From Sulfurospirillum diekertiae (lineage in GTDB: Bacteria > Campylobacterota > Campylobacteria > Campylobacterales > Sulfurospirillaceae), in contig NZ_CP021416.1 in NCBI RefSeq assembly GCF_002162315.1, positions 2,678,207-2,742,206 on the forward strand: 64,000 nucleotides of DNA, read 5' to 3'. Positions 54,444 to 62,195 of this stretch are shown one piece after another. A model generated the notes under the pieces. It saw nothing but the letters and a program-made list of their open reading frames with translations, was not told the origin of the DNA and searched no databases. The first letter of the stretch is position 1. Each line of letters starts with the position of its first letter. Position numbers and translations under genes: made by a program.

Positions 54444-56003
54444 CGTCGACCTCGTACAAATTTTGAATTAAGAAGTAACACCGCAATGGCGGTTGTGCCC
54501 ACCAACAAAAGCGATGGTAACGCACTTTTATAAAGAATCTCGTTGCTCGCAAGCTCGTAAATGCGAATGGCTATCGTGTCGTAATTAAACGGTCTTAACA
54601 GCAAGGTTGCGGGAAGCTCTTTGGCAAGATCAATGTAGAGAATCAAAAAACCGCTCAAAAGGTAAGGTCGCATCAGTGGCAGGTAAACACGCATTATACG
54701 CTCCCAAAGACTCGTACCAAAAACCATCGTCGCATCATCGATACTTTTATCGATCTTGCTAAATCCATTTTCAACCGAGCCAATGCTGGCCGCAAAATAG
54801 CGTGTTAGGTACGCAAAAATAAGGGCAAAAAAGCTTCCCCCTAAAACGACTTTCCCCACACTTTGGTCAATAAAATTGGTAAAGAGTAAAATGCCAATAC
54901 TCACAATGGCTCCTGGAATGGAGTACCCAAGGATGGAGAGTTTATGGCTGATGGCGCCCAGTCTGCTTGGGTAAAACCGAAGGGCATACACCATCATAAA
55001 CGCTAGCGTGATAATGCAAAGCGCCGAGAAAATATTGAGGCTGAGCGTTCGAGAAAGATAGCTCAAAGCTCCCCAATCAAGGCTGTCCCAATCAAGATAG
55101 AACCAATATACCAACACACCTGTTGGAATCAAAAGTGTTGCCATGCAAATCAGAAGCGAAAGGCTAAAGGCTAGAACGTTGCGATAACCCTCTAAAACAA
55201 TTTTCGGTGCCTTAGAAGCGCTGTGCGTTGAGCTGATAAAACGAAACCGAGCTCTAAGTCTGGCTTCTGCAAATAAAAGGACAAAAACAATCCCCAACAT
55301 CACAATCGCAAGGTTGATCGCCTCACTCAAATTGCCATACCCAAACCAACTTTTAAAAATGCCCACACTAAACGTCTCGACACCAAAGTATGCCACCGTA
55401 CCGTAGTCACTGAGCACTTCCATCATCGCAAGGACTAACCCCACAAAAATAGCAGGATACGCCAAAGGCAGATAGACGGTAAAAAAAGGCTTTGCAAAAA
55501 GAGAGCTGTTTGAGTGAAACGAGTTCAACCACCGTGGAAGAGATCGAAGCAAACGAAACACGCGCCAAGATAAAAACATACGGATACATCGCAAACGATA
55601 AAATCGCAACCACCCCATACACATTTAAAATATCCAGTTTTAATTTTGGAAGCGATACAAGCGTGGAAAGAATGCCATGAAATTCAAAAAAGCCCACATA
55701 GGTATAGCCAATGATGTACGCAGGAAATGCCAAAGGAAGGACAAACGCGAGGCTGAAAAAACGACTGCCAACATAAACATATCGTGCACTTAAAAAAGCA
55801 CTGCTGATGCCTAAGAGCAGCACCAAAAAGGCGGTGCCTAAGAGCACAAACAGCGTGTTTTTACTGTAAAGCCATAACTCTGCTTGATTGATCGTTGCCA
55901 CTCCAAAATCACTTTGCGCAATAAAATAAACGATCAGCGAAGCAATGGGAAGAAAGATGACCAGCCCCAAAAAAGGGGCTAGTAAGTAGTTGAACTTTTG
56001 CAT
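54440..56003 (-). pseudogene. fbpB: Iron(III) ABC transporter permease FbpB, one frameshift
   Basis: Two-module inner-membrane permease of the FbpB family, about 520 residues when joined. The first part (from 56003) gives five helices through YPYVFILARVSFASISSTVVELVSLKQLSFCKAFF; the continuation TVYLPLAYPAIFVGLVLAMMEVLSDYGTVAYFG, the EAA-type loop and the next helices, is in another frame ending at 54440. The break is a T7 tract on the minus strand (55481-55487); T6 joins them with correct spacing to the Pro-Leu-Ala motif. The second module has its own coupling loop (DKSIDDATMVFGTSLWERIMRVYLPLMRP). Otherwise undamaged. Confidence 0.85.
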
Positions 56004-57022
56004 TAGCGCCAGTTTGCTTTTGTGGCAATCTCAACGGCTTTTTTGGTGTATTTGCCCACTTCGGAAGGAGGTAAAGTGTCCTCTTTAAATGTTCCAAAGG
56101 TCGCAACCGTTCCAGAAGCCTTGACCGCAGGATTGGCAGGATATTCATAGTTCGCTTCCGCAAAAATGGTTTGCGCCTCAGCGCTGCTTAAAAACTCGAT
56201 CAATTTGATCGCATTCTCTTTGTTTTTAGCATACTTCGTTACACCCGCACCACTGATGTTGATGTGTGTTCCCTCTGCCTTTTGCGCTGGGAAAAAGAGC
56301 TTTACACTTTTCGCAATTTCAACGTCTTTAGGATCTTTGCTATTGAGCATAATACCTAAATAGTAAGTATTCACAATCGCTAAGTCGCCCTCTCCGCTGG
56401 CAACCGCTTTAATCTGATCGCGGTCGTTTCCTTTAGGCTCTCTTGCCAAATTTGCGACTAACCCTTTGGCAAATTCCAACGCTTTGGCTTCACCGTGATT
56501 AGCGATAATGGAGGCTAAAAGCGATTTATTGTACGCTGCAGAAGAGCTACGGGTAAGAATTTTACCTTTAAATTTAGGATTGCTCAAATCCAAATAACTG
56601 CCCAGTTCTTTTTCAGAGATTTTTTCTGGATTATAGACAAAAATACGCGCACGCTTGGTCAGTGCGAACCATTCATGTTCATGATCTCTAAGATGCGCAG
56701 GAATATTTTCCTCCAGTGTTTTAGAAGCGATAGGCTGCAAAAGATGCGCCTCTTTGGCTTCGTATAAATTGCCAATATCAGAAGTCAGTAAAACGTCAGC
56801 CGGTGAGTTAGAGCCCTCAATTTTGAGCTTGGAGACAAGCTCTTCGGCTTTAGCGGTGATGACATTGACTTTAATGCCACTTTGTTTTTCAAACGCTTCA
56901 AACAGAAGTTTGTCACTGTCATAATGCCTGTGAGAGTAGACATTGACTTCACTGGCCATCGCAAAGCCAGACGTGATGCTAAGGCCTATAAAGAGTTTTA
57001 AAAGATGAGATGAAATGCTCAT
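56003..57022 (-). CDS. fbpA: Iron(III)-binding periplasmic protein FbpA
   Basis: 339 residues. Signal peptide 1-23 (LFIGLSITSGFAMA), then VNVYSHRHYDSDKLLFEAFEKQSGIKVNVI, a typical ferric-binding start with the Tyr-His-Tyr-like YSHRHYD ligands, and NTYYLG near residue 217, the paired tyrosines that hold Fe3+ in class II transferrin-like binding proteins. Delivers ferric iron to FbpBC. First gene of the operon; a Fur-like sequence lies about 60 bp upstream. Overlaps fbpB by one base. Confidence 0.93.
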   Translation of the reverse strand: MSISSHLLKLFIGLSITSGFAMASEVNVYSHRHYDSDKLLFEAFEKQSGIKVNVITAKAEELVSKLKIEGSNSPADVLLTSDIGNLYEAKEAHLLQPIASKTLEENIPAHLRDHEHEWFALTKRARIFVYNPEKISEKELGSYLDLSNPKFKGKILTRSSSAAYNKSLLASIIANHGEAKALEFAKGLVANLAREPKGNDRDQIKAVASGEGDLAIVNTYYLGIMLNSKDPKDVEIAKSVKLFFPAQKAEGTHINISGAGVTKYAKNKENAIKLIEFLSSAEAQTIFAEANYEYPANPAVKASGTVATFGTFKEDTLPPSEVGKYTKKAVEIATKANWR

Positions 57023-57081
57023 GGGTATATTTCCTTATACTAATTTTGTGAACAAAGCATACTTGAAAATCCTTTAATAAA

Positions 57082-57099
57082 TCATAATAACCATTATCA
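57082..57099 (-). promoter_or_regulatory. Possible Fur box upstream of fbpA
   Basis: Minus strand reads TGATAATGGTTATTATGA: GATAAT is perfect while the second half is degenerate. It lies about 60-77 bp before the fbpA start, a sensible position for iron repression. Weak on sequence alone. Confidence 0.4.
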
Positions 57100-57263
57100 A
57101 ATAAAAAATTAAAGCTTTTTTGTTTTTGCTACACCCCAAATAATCTCACACCTAAGCAGATAAATTTATTCTTTATTTTTTCGTCTAATTTTTATCACTT
57201 AAACTAAACTTTTTGAGAAAAATCAATTGTAAATTTTATACATTACTATTCTAATAAACTTAC

Positions 57264-57292
57264 TTGACAATACTCTACTAAAATGCTATGAT
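57264..57292 (+). promoter_or_regulatory. Promoter of the sulfate/homocysteine operon
   Basis: TTGACA (57264-57269), 17-bp spacer, TATGAT (57287-57292). Start near 57299 gives a leader of about 18 nt with AAAAAGGAGGC before the ATG at 57317. No obvious palindromic operator. Confidence 0.8.
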
Positions 57293-57316
57293 TCTGAAAA
57301 TTAAAAAGGAGGCAAC

Positions 57317-57544
57317 ATGGTAGAGGATAAAAAACGTAGTATCGTCAAAGCAATCTCATGGAGAACACTCGGAACGGTTGATACCATGTTGATCAGTTTT
57401 ATCGTCACAGGAAGTCCACTTGCCGCCATCTCTATTGGCGGATTTGAGCTTATCACTAAAACGTTGCTCTATTACTTTCATGAGCGCGCATGGAACAAAA
57501 TCGATTTTGGGCGAGAAAAAACACACTTAGAGTATCAGATATGA
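57317..57544 (+). CDS. DUF2061 membrane protein
   Basis: 75 residues with two hydrophobic helices (TVDTMLISFIVTGSPLAAISIGG and ITKTLLYYFHE) joined by a short turn and flanked by KAISWRTLGTVDT and HERAWNKIDFG, the DUF2061 signature. Small proteins of this family are often found in cysteine/sulfate assimilation clusters; the function is unknown, perhaps ion or sulfur-anion handling. First gene here; the cysH ATG overlaps its stop (ATGA). Confidence 0.9.
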   Translation: MVEDKKRSIVKAISWRTLGTVDTMLISFIVTGSPLAAISIGGFELITKTLLYYFHERAWNKIDFGREKTHLEYQI

Positions 57545-58236
57545 ACCAAAACTATGAGGTAAAAGTCGCTGAAGCGATTAACACCCTTCAAGAACTTGTT
57601 GGAGCCAAAGCTCTTAAAGTCACATTGGCATTTAGCCATCAAAGTGAAGACGCCATCAACATCTCACTTGCGCAAAAAGCGGGCATTGATTTTGATATTT
57701 TTACGCTTGAAACACACAAACTTTTTGATGAATCGTTAGTATATGAAAAAGAGATCGAAGCCTTTTTTGGGCTTACCATCAAACGCTTTAGCGCAAGTGA
57801 CGAACAGATCAAAGCTTTAGAAGCAAAGGTCGGAGAATTCGGCATCTTTGATGATATCAACCTTCGCAAAGAGTGTTGCCATGTACGCAAGCTCATCCCT
57901 TTAGCCCACGCACTTAAAGGGTATGATGGCTGGATCAGCGGTATTCGCATCGCGCAGTCCATTACTAGAAGCGACACAAAACTGGTCGAGTTTGATGGAA
58001 AGTTTGAGCTTTTAAAATTCAACCCTATCGCCTATTTTAGCGATGAAGAGGTGGCGCGTTATATGCGTGAAAACGCTATACCTCAAAATGCCTTATACGC
58101 CAAAGGCTTTAAAAGCATCGGCTGTAAGCCCTGCACACGCGCCATTTCTGAGGGCGAAGATATCAGAGCAGGCAGATGGTGGTGGGAGAACCCTGAACAT
58201 AAAGAGTGCGGATTGCATCTGCATAAAAAGGATTGA
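57541..58236 (+). CDS. cysH: Phosphoadenylyl/adenylyl-sulfate reductase CysH
   Basis: 231 residues; reduces activated sulfate to sulfite. Phosphosulfate-site LAFSHQSED near residue 30, [11 protein letters not shown] (Cys-Cys) near 118 and [23 protein letters not shown] near 195. The CC...CxxC arrangement binds a [4Fe-4S] cluster and marks the APS-preferring type. That fits the cluster, which has CysDN (making APS) but no APS kinase CysC. The catalytic Cys lies in HKECGLH near the C-terminus. Start by the ATGA overlap with DUF2061. Confidence 0.93.
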   Translation: MNQNYEVKVAEAINTLQELVGAKALKVTLAFSHQSEDAINISLAQKAGIDFDIFTLETHKLFDESLVYEKEIEAFFGLTIKRFSASDEQIKALEAKVGEFGIFDDINLRKECCHVRKLIPLAHALKGYDGWISGIRIAQSITRSDTKLVEFDGKFELLKFNPIAYFSDEEVARYMRENAIPQNALYAKGFKSIGCKPCTRAISEGEDIRAGRWWWENPEHKECGLHLHKKD

Positions 58237-58237
58237 T

Positions 58238-59116
58238 ATGGATCATTTAGACAGACTCGAAGCCCAGAGTATCTACATTTTGAGAGAAGCTTACAGAAGC
58301 TTCCCAAATCTTGCCATGCTTTGGAGCATCGGCAAAGATAGCACGGTACTTTTGTGGCTCACACGAAAAGCATTTTTTGGGCATGTGCCCTATCCGCTCG
58401 TGCACATCGACACCGCGTTTAAAATACCTGAGATGATCAAATACCGCGATGAAATCGCGATTCAATGGGACTTAAACCTCGTTGTTGGGCAAAACAAAGA
58501 AGCGCTGGCAAAGGGTGAAACCTTTGTCAATGGACTTGATCGCCTCAGCTGCTGTAAAAAGCTTAAAAGCGACGCGCTCAAAAATACGCTTGATGGAACA
58601 TGGGCACGCCGTAAATGGAATCCTTACAAAAAAGTATGGGAAGATGAGCTAAACGGAGCACCGTATACGGGCGTGATCGTTGGTGTTCGTGCCGATGAAG
58701 AAGGCAGTCGCTCCAAAGAGCGTGTTTTTTCAGCACGTGATGAAAAGAGCGAATGGGATGCGAGTACCCAACCACCAGAGCTTTGGAACCAGTATAAAAC
58801 CGATTTTGCACCTGGAACGCATGTGCGCATCCACCCACTTTTGGAGTGGACGGAGCTGAACATTTGGGAGTACATTGAGAGGGAAAATATTCCTATTATC
58901 AACCTCTATTTTGACCAAGGTAATGGTAAACGCTACCGATCACTCGGATGTTTTCCGTGTACGGCACCTGTGGACTCTGTGGCTCGTAATCCAAAAGAGA
59001 TCATCGAAGAGCTTACCAGTGGTAAGTTTAAAGATATCGCGGAACGCTCAGGCAGAGCGCAAGATAAAGACGGCGGCGGCACACTTGAAGCACTAAGAAA
59101 AGAAGGATATATGTAA
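58238..59116 (+). CDS. cysD: Sulfate adenylyltransferase small subunit CysD
   Basis: 292 residues. Makes APS from sulfate and ATP with CysN. N-type ATP pyrophosphatase loop [13 protein letters not shown] near residue 31 (SxGKDS), [46 protein letters not shown], and the C-terminal [21 protein letters not shown] ending typical of CysD. ATG 58238 follows the cysH stop by one base with AAAGGATTGAT. Stop overlaps cysN (TAATG). Confidence 0.95.
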   Translation: MDHLDRLEAQSIYILREAYRSFPNLAMLWSIGKDSTVLLWLTRKAFFGHVPYPLVHIDTAFKIPEMIKYRDEIAIQWDLNLVVGQNKEALAKGETFVNGLDRLSCCKKLKSDALKNTLDGTWARRKWNPYKKVWEDELNGAPYTGVIVGVRADEEGSRSKERVFSARDEKSEWDASTQPPELWNQYKTDFAPGTHVRIHPLLEWTELNIWEYIERENIPIINLYFDQGNGKRYRSLGCFPCTAPVDSVARNPKEIIEELTSGKFKDIAERSGRAQDKDGGGTLEALRKEGYM

Positions 59117-60489
59117 TGCAAAGACTCAATATTGTCATCACAGGACACGTCGATCATGGTAAGAGTACGCTCATCGGGCGTCTTCTTGCCGACACCGACT
59201 CATTGCCACAAGGAAAACTTGAGAGTGTGAAAAAGATGTGTGAAAACAATGCACGTCCCTTTGAGTATGCCTTCTTGCTCGACGCACTAGCCGATGAGCA
59301 AAAGCAAGGCATTACGATAGACAGTGCGCGCGTCTTTTTTCAAAGTAAAAAACGAGAGTACATCATCATCGACGCTCCTGGTCACATCGAATTTTTGAAA
59401 AACATGATCAGTGGAGCGTCTCGCGCGGAGGCGGCTTTACTTCTCATCGACGCTAAAGAGGGCGTGGCGGAAAACTCCAAACGTCACGGAATGCTTCTTT
59501 CCCTTTTGGGCATCAAACAAGTGGCGATTGTGGTCAATAAAATGGACTTGGTAAACTTTAGTGAAATCGCCTTTACAAAACTGAAAGTGGAGTACAGCGA
59601 ATACTTGGCGACACTTGGGATTAAAAGCGACATTTTCATCCCGATCAGTGCAAGAGAAGGTGTAAACCTCATCGAGCATGCCAAAGAGACCCCTTGGTAC
59701 AAAGGACCAACGGTTTTAGAAATTTTAGATAGTTTCAAAAGCGTGGAAGAAAAAGAGAATGATGACTTTAGAATGCCATTACAAGATGTGTACAAGTTTA
59801 CACGCGACAACGATGACCGTCGAATTTATGCGGGAACCGTCACCAGTGGCGAGCTCAATGTGGGTGATGAAGTGGTTTTTTATCCATCTTTGAAACGCTC
59901 CAAAGTCGCAAGCATCGAGAGTTTTAACACCGAAGTCAAAACGAGTGTTAAAGAAAGCGAAGCCATTGGCTTTACGCTTGAAACACAGATTTACGTGCGA
60001 AATGGCGATGTGGTAGCCCGTGCAGACCAGAGTGCGCCAAAAGTCAGTAACCGATTTGAAGCGAATCTCTTTTGGTTAGGCGCAAAACCGTTGGAACTGG
60101 ATAAACCCTACAAGATCAAGATCGGTTCGGCGCAAAGTACCATCTATCTTGAAGAGATCAAACGCGTGATCGATGGCGATACGCTAGACCATGCCGATGA
60201 ACCAAGTGTAGGTCGTCATGAAGCGGCGTGTGTCATCTTTAGAGTGCATGATCTTTTGGCAATGGAATTATTTTCCGAGAACCAAAAGTTAGGTCGTTTT
60301 GTCATCGTCGATGAATTTGACATCGCAGGTGGTGGTATCATCACTGAAGTGTTAGAGCAGTACACCACACGTCGTACAAAGTCTTTACATGTAAGCGATG
60401 TTTTGGTCGACAAAGCAAGCACCAGTGCAGAGTTTGAAGAGGAGCTTTTTGCCCTACTTCGTAAACATTTTCCACATCAGTTCCATTAA
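59116..60489 (+). CDS. cysN: Sulfate adenylyltransferase large subunit CysN
   Basis: 457-residue EF-Tu-like GTPase that drives APS synthesis. GTP motifs: G1 [10 protein letters not shown]2 region [12 protein letters not shown]3 [10 protein letters not shown]4 NKMD, G5 SAREG. Two beta-barrel domains follow. No CysC kinase domain is fused, in line with an APS-based pathway. Contains a TTACATGTAA copy read SLHVS. The 130-nt gap after it holds a hairpin and an 83-nt repeat. Confidence 0.95.
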   Translation: MQRLNIVITGHVDHGKSTLIGRLLADTDSLPQGKLESVKKMCENNARPFEYAFLLDALADEQKQGITIDSARVFFQSKKREYIIIDAPGHIEFLKNMISGASRAEAALLLIDAKEGVAENSKRHGMLLSLLGIKQVAIVVNKMDLVNFSEIAFTKLKVEYSEYLATLGIKSDIFIPISAREGVNLIEHAKETPWYKGPTVLEILDSFKSVEEKENDDFRMPLQDVYKFTRDNDDRRIYAGTVTSGELNVGDEVVFYPSLKRSKVASIESFNTEVKTSVKESEAIGFTLETQIYVRNGDVVARADQSAPKVSNRFEANLFWLGAKPLELDKPYKIKIGSAQSTIYLEEIKRVIDGDTLDHADEPSVGRHEAACVIFRVHDLLAMELFSENQKLGRFVIVDEFDIAGGGIITEVLEQYTTRRTKSLHVSDVLVDKASTSAEFEEELFALLRKHFPHQFH

Positions 60490-60492
60490 GGC

Positions 60493-60509
60493 GAGTTCTT
60501 GAAGAACTC
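60493..60509 (+). other. Small hairpin after cysN
   Basis: GAGTTC-TTGAA-GAACTC, a 6-bp stem 3 nt after the cysN stop, next to the repeat copy B. Could act as a processing or weak termination site inside the operon. Confidence 0.45.
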
Positions 60510-60512
60510 TCT

Positions 60513-60595
60513 ACACGCTTTGAGGGCAAAGCTCTCAAAGCTACGTTAACACTGGGTTTTCCTCGGCGGAATGCCCGCGCACCCTTGGTGCTTTT
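60513..60595 (-). repeat. 83-nt GTAG-hairpin repeat, copy B
   Basis: Minus-strand copy of the repeat at 37646-37728, the same 83-nt length. Core differences from copy A are single transitions; the 3' hairpin arms are CTTTGAGAGC/GCCCTCAAAG instead of TGTTTAGAGC/GCTTTAAACA, keeping the pairing and the TTT loop. It lies inside the sulfur operon between cysN and hcyS, antisense to the mRNA. Confidence 0.75.
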
Positions 60596-60619
60596 AAATT
60601 TGATACACAAAGGACAACC

Positions 60620-60826
60620 ATGAAATTAACCATTAACGGCGACGTAAAAGAGATTAAGGATGGCGTTAGCTTACCTGAATTACTCATTATTGAAAATGTA
60701 GAGCAACCTGACATGGTCTCGGTACAGCTCAATGATGAATTTGTAAGACAAGACGAACACAAAAGTATTACCCTAAAAGATGGCGATGAGATCAACTTTT
60801 TATATTTTATGGGAGGTGGCGCGTGA
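60620..60826 (+). CDS. hcyS: Sulfur-carrier protein HcyS (ThiS-like, Ala-capped)
   Basis: 68-residue beta-grasp protein like ThiS/MoaD: MKLTINGDVKEI, SVQLNDEFV and the C-terminal YFMGGGA. Mature carriers must end Gly-Gly; here a terminal Ala caps the tail. This is the hallmark of HcyS of the Wolinella succinogenes methionine pathway, where HcyD removes the Ala, HcyF adenylates the Gly, and sulfide forms a thiocarboxylate that MetY uses to make homocysteine. hcyF overlaps its stop (GTGA). Confidence 0.9.
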   Translation: MKLTINGDVKEIKDGVSLPELLIIENVEQPDMVSVQLNDEFVRQDEHKSITLKDGDEINFLYFMGGGA

Positions 60827-61629
60827 AAGAGTTTAGCGATGAGGAATTAGAGCGTTATTCGCGCCACATCATCCTCCAAGACGTCGGTATTGAAGGACAA
60901 GAGAAGATTGCCAATTCAAAAGTTTTAGTCATCGGTGCAGGCGGGCTTGGCTCTCCTGTAGCGCTTTACTTAGCGGCCGCAGGTGTGGGTGAAATCGGTA
61001 TCGTGGATGGCGATGTAGTCGATCTTTCAAACCTTCAACGTCAAGTCATTCACGCCACATCAGACATTGGTGTGCCTAAAGTGCTCTCGGCGAAAGCGAA
61101 AATGGAAGCGATCAATCCGAATGTTAAAGTGACCGTCTATCAAAAATTCTTAGACGCTTCCAACATTTTAGACATCGTCAAAGGCTACGACTTTGTCATC
61201 GATGGAACCGACAATTTTTCGGCAAAATTTTTGATTAACGATGCGTGTGTTTTAGCAAATGTCCCTTATTCTCATGGTGGTATTTTACGTTTTGGTGGAC
61301 AAACGATGACGATTAAACCGCACGAGAGCGCATGTTACGCCTGTGTGTTTGACAGCCCTCCTCCTGCAAATGCCATTCCGACATGTTCAAGTGCGGGCAT
61401 CTTAGGAGCGGTTGCAGGAATGCTTGGAACCATCCAAGCCGCAGAAGCACTCAAGTACATCGTGGGTGTCGGTGAGCCCCTTTACAACAGGCTCTTAACC
61501 TTTGATGCGAAAACAATGAATTTTAGAAATGTGAATTTCAAGAAAAACCCAAAATGTCGCGTCTGTGGTGGAGAGGGAATCAAAGAGATACGAGATTATG
61601 AAGCGGTTGTCTGTGAGGCAAAGCTATGA
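60823..61629 (+). CDS. hcyF: HcyF, ThiF/MoeB-like adenylyltransferase
   Basis: 268 residues, E1-like enzyme that adenylates the C-terminal Gly of HcyS. Rossmann GAGGLGSPVALYLAAAGVG near residue 37, the Arg-x-x-x-x Asp contact set DLSNLQRQVIH and DGTDNFSAKFLIND, plus zinc cysteines CYAC near 172 and CRVC near 245. It uses a GTG start overlapping hcyS. ThiF homologues are common, but position beside hcyS and hcyD assigns this one to homocysteine synthesis. Confidence 0.9.
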   Translation: MKEFSDEELERYSRHIILQDVGIEGQEKIANSKVLVIGAGGLGSPVALYLAAAGVGEIGIVDGDVVDLSNLQRQVIHATSDIGVPKVLSAKAKMEAINPNVKVTVYQKFLDASNILDIVKGYDFVIDGTDNFSAKFLINDACVLANVPYSHGGILRFGGQTMTIKPHESACYACVFDSPPPANAIPTCSSAGILGAVAGMLGTIQAAEALKYIVGVGEPLYNRLLTFDAKTMNFRNVNFKKNPKCRVCGGEGIKEIRDYEAVVCEAKL

Positions 61630-62021
61630 TAAAAATCCCACAAAGCGTGTACGATGAGATCGTCGCACACGCGCTTAGAGATAACCCGATTGAAGCATGT
61701 GGTTATCTTGCGGGGATCAATGGCGAAGTGAAATACGCCATCCATATGAAAAATACGGATGCAAGCAATGAACACTTCAGCTTTGATCCGCAAGAGCAGT
61801 TTGACGCGTTTAAAAAGACGCAAAAAGAAGGGTTGAGACTGATCTCTGTTTATCACTCTCACCCAGAAACACCCGCACGTCCAAGCGAAGAGGACATTCG
61901 TTTAGCGTTTGATCCCAATGTCAGCTACATTATCGTCTCACTTGCAGGCGAAGTACCTGATATGAAGTCATTTATTATTAAAAACAAAACGGTTGAAAAA
62001 GAAGAAATTAACATTATTTAG
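61626..62021 (+). CDS. hcyD: HcyD, JAMM metalloprotease
   Basis: 131-residue Mov34/JAMM zinc protease. Zinc ligands are in YHSHPETPARPSEEDI (H-x-H-P-x7-S-x-x-D), with the catalytic Glu in NPIEACGYLAG near residue 22. In the Wolinella pathway it trims the Ala cap from HcyS and later frees homocysteine from the carrier. Its start overlaps hcyF by 4 nt. A 174-nt gap with a folded element separates it from sir. Confidence 0.9.
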   Translation: MIKIPQSVYDEIVAHALRDNPIEACGYLAGINGEVKYAIHMKNTDASNEHFSFDPQEQFDAFKKTQKEGLRLISVYHSHPETPARPSEEDIRLAFDPNVSYIIVSLAGEVPDMKSFIIKNKTVEKEEINII

Positions 62022-62025
62022 AGTT

Positions 62026-62159
62026 ATGAAGAAGGCGCGTAGAAAAAATCCGAGTAAAACACTTTGAGCCGATGGGACGAATAAGCGGAGCGTTTCGGGG
62101 CTCCCATCGTGCCTCAACCGTGTTGCAAGAGGATTTATTTCGGAAGCTGCCTTCTTCAT
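62026..62159 (+). ncRNA. Highly structured 134-nt element between hcyD and sir
   Basis: It starts 5 nt after the hcyD stop and ends 37 nt before the sir ATG. Nested helices: P1 ATGAAGAAGGC/GCCTTCTTCAT (11 bp, 62026-62036 with 62149-62159); P2 AAATCC/GGATTT (62046-62051 with 62131-62136); P3 AACAC/GTGTT (62058-62062 with 62120-62124); P4 TTGAG/CTCAA (62064-62068 with 62113-62117); P5 GATGGGA/TCCCATC (62071-62077 with 62102-62108); P6 CGAA/TTCG (62078-62081 with 62094-62097). I matched it to no known riboswitch, 6S or SRP RNA. It may be a cis-regulatory RNA, a small RNA, or a MITE-like mobile repeat. Confidence 0.6.
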
Positions 62160-62195
62160 TAAAACGTTTACATGTAACGATAAGGAGTTACGATT

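Noticed and set aside
62026-62159. SRP RNA, 6S RNA or SAM/cobalamin riboswitch
   Set aside because: The conserved SRP tetraloop motif, 6S bubble layout and riboswitch consensus boxes are not visible by eye.
2495-62177. TTACATGTAA as a simple transcription-factor operator
   Set aside because: Too many copies, many deep inside genes, after stop codons and in convergent gaps; position relative to promoters is not constant.
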